Source of the DNA: Shewanella halifaxensis HAW-EB4
GTDB taxonomy: Bacteria > Pseudomonadota > Gammaproteobacteria > Enterobacterales > Shewanellaceae
Length of the DNA stretch: 64,000 bases
Direction of reading: 5' to 3'
NCBI RefSeq assembly: GCF_000019185.1
Contig: NC_010334.1
Location: 4,030,001 to 4,094,000 of the forward strand
The position numbers and the translations under genes were made by a program. Shown here in pieces: positions 26,401-35,361 of this stretch. The notes under the pieces were generated by a model, which did not search any database, had not been told where the DNA came from, and saw only the letters and a list, made by a program, of their open reading frames with translations. Numbering within the stretch: position 1 is the stretch's first letter; every line of letters begins with the position of its first letter.

Positions 26401-27305
26401 TTTGCTTTAACCTGCATTTCCGTCCCAGCTTGTTCGGCCTTTGCTTGCACCGCCTTAGCCTCACGCCGAGAAAGTTTGATATACACAAAAAGCGACGACA
26501 ATATAAAGAGGCCACCAATAAGCTTCTGTGGTTCGATGGTTTCCCCAAGCATGTAAACACTCAGGAACATGGTCCAAACAGGCTCTAAGATCATCAGCAG
26601 CGCCGCAGTTTCCATGCTCACCTTATACTGCCCCATAGTCTGTAATAGATAACGTACTGAGGTGGCGATTAGGGTCGAAATGGCAAACCAGATAATCAGA
26701 TTGCTGGAAAAGCCTATGGTGTGTGGCTGAGTGAACGCGGCATACATCAGACCCACTAAGCCAACAACAAATAGCTGCAAGCAGATAGAAACCAGCGGCT
26801 TTAAATTGCCACTAATGCGTTTGTTCATCACAAAATGCACCGAAAGCAGTGCCGATGCTAGCAAAAACAGTAACTGGCTCGCTTCCATCCGCCAGCCGTT
26901 AGTTAGGCTCAATAGCATCATGCCAGTAATACTCACTGGCAACGCAATCCAAAAGGCGCGATTGGGTTTGACTTGAAACAGTAGCCACGCGGTTAGCGGC
27001 GCGATAATCATCGCAAGGCTCATGATAAACGCCCCCTCAGACAAGCTGTCACTAATGGATACCGCATAGATCCAAACTTGCAGTGCCAGTCCAAGAAAAA
27101 CACCGACACCACAGGCCGATAACACCTGCTTCATACTGAGTTTCAGTAGGCTTTTATAGCAAAAAGGCAGCAATACCAGGCTCGCCAATAGAAAGCGTGA
27201 GCCAATAAAAAGCTCTCCTGGCATAGATTGCACCACAATTTTTGAAGCAACCCAGCCCACTGCAGCCAACAGGGTGGCGATAAATAGATACAAGACTCCG
27301 CGCAT
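26376..27305 (-). CDS. EamA/DMT-superfamily transporter
   Basis: 309 residues from ATG 27305. Ten membrane segments arranged as two EamA repeats, typical of drug/metabolite transporters (AVGWVASKIVV in the first half; LLMILEPVWTMFLSVYMLGE in the second, the hallmark EP..). Substrate unknown. Oddity: the C-terminal tail after the last segment (SRREAKAVQAKAEQAG...) is cationic and its last residues VLGSRF and the stop codon are encoded by the CTAGAACC repeat array, so the repeat has redefined the C-terminus. Not in an obvious operon. Confidence 0.88.
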   Translation of the reverse strand: MRGVLYLFIATLLAAVGWVASKIVVQSMPGELFIGSRFLLASLVLLPFCYKSLLKLSMKQVLSACGVGVFLGLALQVWIYAVSISDSLSEGAFIMSLAMIIAPLTAWLLFQVKPNRAFWIALPVSITGMMLLSLTNGWRMEASQLLFLLASALLSVHFVMNKRISGNLKPLVSICLQLFVVGLVGLMYAAFTQPHTIGFSSNLIIWFAISTLIATSVRYLLQTMGQYKVSMETAALLMILEPVWTMFLSVYMLGETIEPQKLIGGLFILSSLFVYIKLSRREAKAVQAKAEQAGTEMQVKAKKVLGSRF

Positions 27306-27654
27306 CAATAGCACTCTTTAATAGCGGCATATAGCCAATTAGAAAATAGGGACAGTTTGCATAGCCTCGATGAAAGGCGAATAAAATCATCGCGCTAAAA
27401 ACAAAATAGCAATCCCATCTACATAGGATTGCTATTAAAAGTTTAATGACTGATTTTAATGCAGAACATGCACCTAAAGCTACAAACTATAGTCACAGCG
27501 TTCAGAAATGAATAAGTATCATAGGCGGTTGTAAACAAATGTTGAATGTAATGTAAGTAGCAAGTTACTATCCCACCTAATCAAAAACTGCATCGCGCCT
27601 TAACCAGCATTAAATAAACAGCCAAACAATTATAATAAAAAGGATGATTATTAT
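27306..27654. other. Intergenic region before the large lipoprotein gene
   Basis: AT-rich divergent promoter region; no coding sequence or recognisable RNA. Confidence 0.35.
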
Positions 27655-30528
27655 ATGAAGTACCTAAGTTTAGTATTTTGTTTTACCTTACTTTCTGGCT
27701 GTGGTGGCTCTGATAGCGGCTCAACGCCCTCCCCCGAACAACCTGACCCAACACCGATTGATCCCTTAGCCAAATATATCGACGTAGATAATGCCTATAT
27801 CGGCAGTCGTTCTCCTGCCGCTCTCAATACTGACAACTTAGGCCAAGTCTATCAGTACATAGTGTCACTCGCGCCAGAGCTTTTACCTGATTACCAAGAT
27901 CAAACAGGTGAGGTAGGCTCGACCTGTAGTGGTGGAGGGAAACTCACTATTTCTGATGGCAATTCTGATAATGAAAAGCGAGTTTCATTTGAAAACTGCT
28001 CAGAAGATGGCATGGTCACAAATGGCCTAGCAACGATTAGAGCCAATCAATTTTCAGCAAATGGTAGCCTTATCGATAGCACCATTATATTTGAAGATGT
28101 AAAGGTGACAAACTTGCTAGGAGAAAGAGTGCTAGCGGGTACAGCTCAACATATTGAGCATGGTGACGCTTGCCCCAAAACAGAGGGGCTGTATAACTTG
28201 ATGTTTACCGAGCCAAGCTCAGGCCATCAAGTTTACTATACCGACTTTGCCTTTTTTCGCGTAGGTGGCACAGGTCTTCTTTGTTCGGATAACAACGGCT
28301 TTACCGTTCGTGGACAAGTCTACGATTCAGACTCTGGTTACTGGAACCTATACACCACAACGCCTTTCGTCCTCAACACAATGATCCCAACCCTAGAAGA
28401 ACAGGGAACGCTTATCGTCACTGGCGCCAATGAAAGCACTGCGCAGCTCTCAGTTGAGTTTTATTCCCAGCAAAGAGGAAACTTCACCTCAAATTATCCA
28501 TTTTATCGAGTCAAACTCGATACTAAAGAGGAGAAGAACGAGTACATTTTCTTACAGGAATATTTTGATAACTCGATGCTGTTCTCATTTGCTGATGATG
28601 ACGCTGATGGAATGACCAATGCGTGGGAAATAATATTTGGCCTCAATCCATTAGATGCCAGTGACGCCCAGCAAGATCTCGATGGCGATGGTTTTAGCAA
28701 CCTCGATGAATTCACTCACTTTGGTCACCCCAATAACGCCGAACTAACACCACGGCTGGCAGATGTTGGCGTATCTCTTAGCCATACCCCTAATAGCTAT
28801 GGCAAGGCGATAGAAGTGATCGCCTCATTAACAAATAGTGCAAATTCAGCCCAAAATGCAGTATTCGACATTACTTATACAACACAGGCGCCCACGCAAT
28901 TTGATAGCACTCGATATCAATCGAACCGCTTATGCAATCTGTCAGACGATCACTTACAACTTTCTTGTCGAATCGACTATATCAGTCCCGGCAATCAATC
29001 TAATCATAGGGTGTATTTAACAGGCAATGAAGAACACACAGGCGCACTAACGAGTAGTCTTTCAGCTACAGCAAAGTATATTGGCCATGATTTAAACACG
29101 ACTAATGATAGCGCCTCAATCGAAATTGCTAGACTGCCTGTTGATGCTCAATTTGGTTTTCAAGCACCTCTTAACCAGCACCACATTATGATGCTGACAG
29201 GTGAGCAAGAGCAGGCTGAATTTATCTTCCACCAGCAAGAAACAGACTCTGGAAACTTGGATCCAATTGCAGGGTTTAAGGTAAAAGTTCAAATCCCAAC
29301 ATTTGCAACACTCGCTTCCGCTCAATGTTATGAACAGGACAGCTTCATCTGGTATGACTGCTTAGAAAATGATGAGCTTGTTTTTACAAAGGACAGTTCT
29401 TATAACAAATTTAAGCTGACGGTTTCGGCTCAAAACCAAGGTGATGGTCAGATAGTCTTTACCGCCAGAAGCGACACAACTCAAGATCAGCTCCTTGGCT
29501 TTGCCGAGTTTCCCATCGTTGTTGGACAATCAACCCAGTTACTTCAACAGGAAATCGATGCCACTGCGAATAACAGTACAGTAATGGTCCCAGCAGGTAT
29601 TTACTTGGGCTCACTCGATCTCAGTAAACAAACAACGCAACTCAAGGCGGAGTCACTGGATGCAAAGCTATATTTTGACTTAGGTAACGACAGAGGTTTT
29701 AGCGGTCCTAGCATAAAAATCGGGAATGATAGTCAGTTAAACGGTTTTACCATTGCGAATCACTATATTCAGGTGAACCAAGGAAATGCTGTTATAAAAA
29801 GCAATCTGTTTGATGGCACTGACTATCACCTAAAAGGCACCTTTATCCAAAGCTTTAGTGAGCTAACATTAGAGCAAAATAGACTGGTAGGAGCGGCGCT
29901 AGATACTGGATATGCCTATGACTACGTGCGAGAGAGTTACCATTGCCCCTATATTGAGGTTGGTAATTACGACTCCCATGAAGCCACAACGACGACTGTC
30001 ATCAACAATATCTATTCAGGGAATTTGCTGACTCACCCTGATCTGTATTGGGCATGTGATTTTATTAGAGCCTATCCAAATGCCGAAATAACGATGAATA
30101 ACAACACCTTTCAAGGCATAGGAAAAATGCTTGAGCTAGTATACCGCGGCACCATCGCGCCGCATTATGACGCCACTATCAACAACAATATTATCTCTAA
30201 GTCTCGTTTTTTAATAGAGAATGCCTCGTATTCGAGCAACCTCGCTGAATTTACTTCTAGTAGTTCTTTTAACCTGACAAACAACCTTATTTACCAAGTC
30301 GATAAGCAATATCAAGATATGCATAATAAGCAGAGCGAAATAGGCAGCGTGTTTGCCGATCCACTGATTGATAATACTGGTTATCCGCTAAGTAATTCGC
30401 CTGCAATTGATGCTGGAATAGCCTCAACGCTGAATGTGGATATAAATGGTGTCGAAAGGCCTTTTGATGGCGATAATAATGGCTCAAAGATAATTGATAT
30501 TGGGGCGGTAGAATTTCAATTAAACTAA
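27655..30528 (+). CDS. Large surface lipoprotein with calcium-type loops and beta-helix C-terminus
   Basis: 957 residues, lipobox LLSGC with lipidated Cys16, then a Ser/Pro/Asp linker. Residues about 315-365 hold DDDADGMTNAWE and DLDGDGFSNLDE, two aspartate-rich thrombospondin-type-3/EF-hand-like calcium loops. After them comes an Ig-like/CARDB-type region (about 370-510, THTPNSYGKAIEV...), then a second beta-rich domain, and a right-handed beta-helix with many Asn/Asn ladder repeats (about 640-935) ending in the choice-of-anchor Q style SPAIDAG...DIGAVEF. Probably an extracellular adhesin or polysaccharide-binding protein. Family unassigned beyond that. Confidence 0.8.
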   Translation: MKYLSLVFCFTLLSGCGGSDSGSTPSPEQPDPTPIDPLAKYIDVDNAYIGSRSPAALNTDNLGQVYQYIVSLAPELLPDYQDQTGEVGSTCSGGGKLTISDGNSDNEKRVSFENCSEDGMVTNGLATIRANQFSANGSLIDSTIIFEDVKVTNLLGERVLAGTAQHIEHGDACPKTEGLYNLMFTEPSSGHQVYYTDFAFFRVGGTGLLCSDNNGFTVRGQVYDSDSGYWNLYTTTPFVLNTMIPTLEEQGTLIVTGANESTAQLSVEFYSQQRGNFTSNYPFYRVKLDTKEEKNEYIFLQEYFDNSMLFSFADDDADGMTNAWEIIFGLNPLDASDAQQDLDGDGFSNLDEFTHFGHPNNAELTPRLADVGVSLSHTPNSYGKAIEVIASLTNSANSAQNAVFDITYTTQAPTQFDSTRYQSNRLCNLSDDHLQLSCRIDYISPGNQSNHRVYLTGNEEHTGALTSSLSATAKYIGHDLNTTNDSASIEIARLPVDAQFGFQAPLNQHHIMMLTGEQEQAEFIFHQQETDSGNLDPIAGFKVKVQIPTFATLASAQCYEQDSFIWYDCLENDELVFTKDSSYNKFKLTVSAQNQGDGQIVFTARSDTTQDQLLGFAEFPIVVGQSTQLLQQEIDATANNSTVMVPAGIYLGSLDLSKQTTQLKAESLDAKLYFDLGNDRGFSGPSIKIGNDSQLNGFTIANHYIQVNQGNAVIKSNLFDGTDYHLKGTFIQSFSELTLEQNRLVGAALDTGYAYDYVRESYHCPYIEVGNYDSHEATTTTVINNIYSGNLLTHPDLYWACDFIRAYPNAEITMNNNTFQGIGKMLELVYRGTIAPHYDATINNNIISKSRFLIENASYSSNLAEFTSSSSFNLTNNLIYQVDKQYQDMHNKQSEIGSVFADPLIDNTGYPLSNSPAIDAGIASTLNVDINGVERPFDGDNNGSKIIDIGAVEFQLN

Positions 30529-30564
30529 TTAAAAACAACCGAATAGATGTTGAAATCTCAAAAC

Positions 30565-30598
30565 AAAAAAGCGAACCCTAATTAGGGTTCGCTTTTTT
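30565..30598. terminator. Bidirectional terminator
   Basis: A perfect 34-base palindrome AAAAAAGCGAACCCTA/TAGGGTTCGCTTTTTT, serving the large lipoprotein gene and the convergent YcaO gene. Confidence 0.93.
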
Positions 30599-30656
30599 GT
30601 GCGAACATGAACTTTAAATCAAATGCATTTAACATCGACTAGCATTATCGCGCTAG

Positions 30657-32843
30657 TTACTTAGCTGCCACCTTTGCACGGGCACTATGCAGCTTTTTAT
30701 AACTTTCAATCAATCGCAGATGTGGCTCGATGCCTTCAAGCGCCATGCTGGTCTTGGTTAGGCCGAAGAAACGCACTTCACCGCTCACCGAACCGATGAC
30801 GTTTTGCATCACATCTTCACCAAACATACGGTTGAAGCTATGGATAAAGTGCTCAAGCTCTAGCTCGTCGTCCATTTCAACTTCAAGTACCGCATTAACC
30901 GCTTGGTAGAACAGACCGCGCTCAACCGTGTTGTCGTTGTACTGTAGGAAATCACCCACAAGCTCCATCGCTTCTTCAGCTGCGCCAAGTGCTAGATAGA
31001 TTAAGATCTTAAGCTCGATAATGGTTAGCTGACCCCAAACGGTATTTTCATCGAAGACGATGCCGATCATGGTGCGAATGTCGGTGTAGTTATCTAGCTG
31101 GCTCTCTTCTAGACGATTAACCAAGTCCACCAGCTCATCATCAGACAGTGAGTGTAGATTTAAAATATCTTCACGGTAATCAAGCGCCTTGTTGGTGTTA
31201 TCCCAAATCAGGTCATCCACCAAGTAAACTTCAGAGAAGCCCGGAACCAGCATACGACAAGCCGATGCGCCAAGCTGGTCAAATTCAGCGGTGTAAACCT
31301 CTTTCTCTAAGGTTTCTAAGATGCCGAATAGGCCATCGGCTTCCTCTTGGTTAGTACCCGAGAAATCCCACTCACAGAACTCATAGTCATGCTTGCTGCT
31401 AAAGAAGCGCCAAGAGATCACGCCCGTTGAGTCGATAAAGTGCTCAACGAAGTTTTCAGGTTCAGTCACCGCCATGCTGTTGAACGTTGGCTTAGGTACA
31501 TCGTTTAAACCTTCGATGCTGCGACCCTGTAGCAGCTCTGTTAAGCTACGCTCCAGTGCCACTTCGAAACTTGGGTGTGCGCCAAACGAGGCAAATACGC
31601 CACCAGTTTTCGGGTTCATTAGCGTTACACACATCACTGGGAATTGACCACCAAGTGATGCGTCTTTCACTACGACTGGGAAACCCTGCTCTTCTAGACC
31701 GTTAATGCCCGCAAGAATGCTTGGGTACTTTTCTAGCACTTGCATCGGTACATCTGGCAGTACGATTTCTTGCTCAATGATTTGGCGCTTAACCGCGCGC
31801 TCAAAAATTTCAGACAGACACTGAACCTGCGCTTCTTGCAGGTTGTTACCCGCGCTCATGCCGTTACTTAAGAATAAGTTTTCAATCAGGTTCGATGGGA
31901 AATACACGGTTTCGCCATCTGAGTGACGCGTGTAGGGAATGGTACAGATGCCACGGTCGATATTACCCGAATTGGTATCGATAAGGTTCGAACCACCTAG
32001 CTCACCCTCTGGGTTATAGATAGCTAGACAATAGTCATCTAGCATGCCCGTTGGCAATGAGTCATCATCTGTAAGCTCGAACCATTTCTCGTTCGGGTAA
32101 TGCACAAACTCACTGTTAGCGATCTCTTCCCCGAAGAACTGATCGTTATAGAAGAAGTTGCAGTTTAGACGCTCGATAAACTCGCCTAATGCCGAGCATA
32201 ACGCGCTCTCTTTCGTCGCGCCTTTACCATTGGTAAAACACATAGGAGAGGCCGCATCACGGATATGCAGTGACCACACGTTTGGCACGATATTGCGCCA
32301 AGATGAGATCTCAATTTTCATGCCTAAGTCAGCCAACATACCCGTCATGTTGGCAATGGTTTGCTCAAGCGGTAGGTCTTTACCTAAGATATAGGTGCTC
32401 GCGTCGCTGTCGTCTTGACCCATCAACATGGCGTTAGCGTCGGCATCGAGGTTTTCAACGGTTTCAATCTTAAATTCTGGTCCGGTTTGTACCACTTTCT
32501 TCACGGTACAACGCTCAATCGAGCGCAAAATCCCTTGACGGTCTTTATCCGAAATATCCTCTGGTAGCTCAACTTGAATCTGGAAAATCTGGTTATAGCG
32601 ATCTTCAGGATCGACAATGTTGTTCTGCGACAAACGAATGTTTTCAGTAGGAATATCGCGAGCTTTGCAGTACACCTTGATAAAGTAAGCCGCACACAGT
32701 GCTGACGATGCTAAGAAGTAATCGAAAGGACTTGGTGCAGAGCCATCGCCTTTGTAGCGAATAGGCTGGTCGGCCGTAACGGTGAAGTCGTCAAACTTGG
32801 CTTCGAGTCTCAAGTTGTCGAGAAAGTTAACTTTGATTTCCAT
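30657..32843 (-). CDS. OsmC-YcaO fusion protein
   Basis: 728 residues from ATG 32843. Residues 1-130 form an OsmC-like domain (KGDGSAPSPFDYFLASSALCAAYFIK with the conserved cysteine, and RCTVKKVV). Residues about 165-570 are a YcaO domain, with GKGATKESALCSALGEFIERL and QCLSEIFERAVKRQ, the ATP/metal-binding blocks. A C-terminal all-helical region (about 580-728) resembles the TPR-like tail of E. coli YcaO. Plain YcaO helps RimO methylthiolate ribosomal protein S12. No bacteriocin precursor or TOMM genes are nearby, so a housekeeping, non-RiPP role is more likely. The N-terminal extension of 20 codons seems unnecessary. Confidence 0.93.
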   Translation of the reverse strand: MEIKVNFLDNLRLEAKFDDFTVTADQPIRYKGDGSAPSPFDYFLASSALCAAYFIKVYCKARDIPTENIRLSQNNIVDPEDRYNQIFQIQVELPEDISDKDRQGILRSIERCTVKKVVQTGPEFKIETVENLDADANAMLMGQDDSDASTYILGKDLPLEQTIANMTGMLADLGMKIEISSWRNIVPNVWSLHIRDAASPMCFTNGKGATKESALCSALGEFIERLNCNFFYNDQFFGEEIANSEFVHYPNEKWFELTDDDSLPTGMLDDYCLAIYNPEGELGGSNLIDTNSGNIDRGICTIPYTRHSDGETVYFPSNLIENLFLSNGMSAGNNLQEAQVQCLSEIFERAVKRQIIEQEIVLPDVPMQVLEKYPSILAGINGLEEQGFPVVVKDASLGGQFPVMCVTLMNPKTGGVFASFGAHPSFEVALERSLTELLQGRSIEGLNDVPKPTFNSMAVTEPENFVEHFIDSTGVISWRFFSSKHDYEFCEWDFSGTNQEEADGLFGILETLEKEVYTAEFDQLGASACRMLVPGFSEVYLVDDLIWDNTNKALDYREDILNLHSLSDDELVDLVNRLEESQLDNYTDIRTMIGIVFDENTVWGQLTIIELKILIYLALGAAEEAMELVGDFLQYNDNTVERGLFYQAVNAVLEVEMDDELELEHFIHSFNRMFGEDVMQNVIGSVSGEVRFFGLTKTSMALEGIEPHLRLIESYKKLHSARAKVAAK

Positions 32844-33105
32844 TGAATATGATTTCCACTTTATTGCGAGCGTCGCCCTTTGGCTCAAATATGAGTCTTG
32901 CACTCAAATATGAGCCAAGAAGCTTAAATATGAGCCCTGAGGCCAGATAAACTTAATGGGGGAATTATCGGTGTTTTTAGCGCATTAGTCTTGGGTTAAT
33001 TACAGAAAAGCTCAGATTAGCGACAACGAAGCGACAGAACAGCAAACCTAAATAAAAGAAAATAAGATTAAGGCAGAGGAATAATAGAGTTCCTCAGTAG
33101 TTAGG

Positions 33106-33336
33106 CTATTGATTCTTATCGGCTTCGCGTTTGACTAACAAAAAGGTCAGGTACATTTTTGTTGGCAGTGATAACACCATGCCAAAGGCCACACAGACGG
33201 CGCTAATGATAATCCCGCTGACGCCCATGGCTTCAACGGTTTCATTAAAATTGTGCAGGTAGATCCCCACAAGAATCAAGCAAATTCCAATGCTGATACA
33301 GATCTTTAGGATCAAAATAAGCTTTTGGTCTGTCAT
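33106..33336 (-). CDS. Small two-segment membrane protein
   Basis: 76 residues from ATG 33336 with GGTGGGAG just upstream. Two hydrophobic segments (about 5-25 and 38-60) separated by a short loop containing HNFNETVEAMGVSG, then a basic end LLVKREADKNQ. No motif to assign function. The OsmC-YcaO gene downstream on the same strand is about 260 bases away. Confidence 0.6.
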   Translation of the reverse strand: MTDQKLILILKICISIGICLILVGIYLHNFNETVEAMGVSGIIISAVCVAFGMVLSLPTKMYLTFLLVKREADKNQ

Positions 33337-33351
33337 TCTCCCACCATTCAT

Positions 33352-33745
33352 TAGTTTTAGGTTCTAGAGCATAAGGTCCTAGGTTCTAGGGCGCTTCGCT
33401 GCGAGAACGGGCTCCGCCCTGCTAGGAAGAGCAAAAGCTAACAAGCAGGACAGCTCTCTTCTCGGCTTTTCCCGTCTTAGCTTACCCCGTCTTGGTTCTT
33501 CCTAGTACTTAGTTTCTAAAACCTTCTTTTCCAGCTTTCATCGTCTTAGCTTTTACCGGCTTTTCCCGTCTTTTTTCTTCCTAGGACCTTTCTTTGTTTT
33601 CCTAGCACCTCGAACCTTCTTTTCCTGCTTTTCCGTAAGCGCAGCGTTCCGTCAGTGACACTGTCACGTTCGTAAGGCCGCAGGCCGACTTTGTTTTTCC
33701 TAGAACCTTTCTTTGCCTTTCCTAGAACCTAGGACCTTCTATTCC
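33352..33745. repeat. Dispersed intergenic repeat, copy C (longest block)
   Basis: The core GGTTCTAGGGCGC...GGGCTCCGCCCTGCTAGGAAGAGCAAAAGC occupies 33390-33436. The rest is built of short shuffled words: CTAGGACCTT, CCTAGAACCT, GCTTTTCC, CGTCTTAGC. A separate 13-base inverted repeat GTGACA-C-TGTCAC lies at 33655-33667. The block ends right at the stop codon of the FGGY kinase, which is TAGAAGGTCCTAGG. Confidence 0.75.
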
Positions 33746-35361
33746 GGATAGCCCGTAATATCACGGATCTTGCCATATAGTGGCTGCAACTTCTTATAGA
33801 TATCAAGATAGATCTCTTTATAGAGTCGCTGATACATAAGGTGGTGCTCATTATCAGGCTCAAAACGCTCACCGTCATGCACCATGGCCTTGATGGCGCT
33901 ATCAAAATCATCATGCAGTCCCAGTCCCACAGATGCTGCTATCGCGGCGCCCAGCCCTGATGTCTCAACCGTGTGCGCCCGCACCGCTGGCAATCCAAAC
34001 ACGTCGGCGGCTATCTGCATCGCAGCATCACTCTTGGCACCACCACCAGAAATTCGTAGCTCTTTTACTTTACAGCCGCCCTTTTTCTCAATCGCTTCCA
34101 ACCCCTCTTTAAGCCCAAAGGCTAATCCCTCTAGAATTGCGCGGTACAGGTGAGCCCGGGTATGCACATCACCAAAGCCGATCACAGCGCCCTTGGCTTC
34201 GGGCTGCTTTACCCCCGGCCCCCAATAGGGCTGCAACATCAGCCCCATGGAACCTGGTGGCACACTACTCACCAGCTCATCAAATAGCGCTTCGGCTTCA
34301 ATCCCTGCTTGTAGTGCTTTTTCCTGCTCGATATGAGCAAACTGTTCCTTAAACCAACTCACCATCCAAAAGCCTCGATAGAGCATCACCTCACTGCAAA
34401 ATGCCCCGGCAATGGCCGACGGATAGGCAGGAAGAAAACGCACCGCTTCGGTATAGCGCTTCATGGTCACATTGATGGTAGCCGTGGTGCCAAAGCTTAA
34501 ACAGCCCACGTCGGAGTTTTGCCCGCCCGAGCCGAGCACCTCACAGGCCTTATCGGCTGCGGCGGCAATCACTGGCAACCCTTGAGGAAGTCCAGTTTGT
34601 TCGCTGGCTTTTTCGGTGATTTCGCCCACCTTGTCACCGGGCTTTAGCAGCGTTAATAGCTGCTCGGGTCTCACATGCAGTGCGCGCCACTTCCAGTCCC
34701 ACCTAGGTGCCCATCTGTGCTTCTTATAATCGAACGGCAGATAGCCCACTTGTGAGCCCACCGAATCAGCCCACTCTCCCGTGAGCTTGTGATGGAAAAA
34801 TCCCGACAAAAACGCAAATTTATGGGTCTTGTGCCACAGTTCAGGCTTAGCCATATAGAGCCAATTAGGCTGAGCACGACTTCGAAAGTTGGCAATGGTT
34901 TCACTCAGTCCCAGCAGCTTAAACAGCGGGTCCCACAGCCCTCCCAAACCGGACTCACTCTCGGCTTTGCGCTGATCGAGCCAGAGGATCGCCGGATACA
35001 GGGGCTCTCCATCACGGTCTAACGGCAACATGGTGCCGCGCTGAGTGGTCACCGACATGCCTTTGATGCGTGCTTTATCAACGCCTTGTTGCCAGAGCGC
35101 CTGACAAGCAACACAAACGTTTTGCCAGTAATAGTCGCCACTTTGCTCACACCAGCCCGATTGCGGCGACTCATAGGGGGTCAGTTTGACCTGTGACTTA
35201 GCAACAAGCTGACCTTTTGCATCAAACACTATGGCTCGTACGCTCTGAGTACCGTTGTCTATGGTTAATATGTAATCCGCTTGCCTCTCTACTGGAGTCT
35301 CTGCTGGTATCTGCATTTGTGTTTGTGTCTGGCTCTGCTGTTTTTTGTCTATCACAGACAC
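33739..35361 (-). CDS. FGGY-family carbohydrate kinase
   Basis: 540 residues. The ATP site is present: DNGTQSVRAIVFDAKG (residues about 31-46), the W-x-D-x-R catalytic stretch ILWLDQRKAE, GGCLSFGTTATIN-type phosphate loop, and RISGGGAKSDAAMQIAADVFG, the C-terminal adenosine motif. It resembles glycerol/xylulose kinases but not enough to name the sugar. A disordered Gln/Thr-rich N-terminus of about 28 residues (QQSQTQTQMQ) precedes the fold. Overlaps the upstream gene by 10 bases, implying translational coupling. Third gene of the AGPS-GlpD operon; substrate probably glycerol-like. Confidence 0.92.
   Translation of the reverse strand: MSVIDKKQQSQTQTQMQIPAETPVERQADYILTIDNGTQSVRAIVFDAKGQLVAKSQVKLTPYESPQSGWCEQSGDYYWQNVCVACQALWQQGVDKARIKGMSVTTQRGTMLPLDRDGEPLYPAILWLDQRKAESESGLGGLWDPLFKLLGLSETIANFRSRAQPNWLYMAKPELWHKTHKFAFLSGFFHHKLTGEWADSVGSQVGYLPFDYKKHRWAPRWDWKWRALHVRPEQLLTLLKPGDKVGEITEKASEQTGLPQGLPVIAAAADKACEVLGSGGQNSDVGCLSFGTTATINVTMKRYTEAVRFLPAYPSAIAGAFCSEVMLYRGFWMVSWFKEQFAHIEQEKALQAGIEAEALFDELVSSVPPGSMGLMLQPYWGPGVKQPEAKGAVIGFGDVHTRAHLYRAILEGLAFGLKEGLEAIEKKGGCKVKELRISGGGAKSDAAMQIAADVFGLPAVRAHTVETSGLGAAIAASVGLGLHDDFDSAIKAMVHDGERFEPDNEHHLMYQRLYKEIYLDIYKKLQPLYGKIRDITGYPE

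Noticed and set aside
30657..32843. RiPP (TOMM) biosynthesis cluster around YcaO
   Set aside because: No dehydrogenase, precursor peptide or transporter genes beside it.
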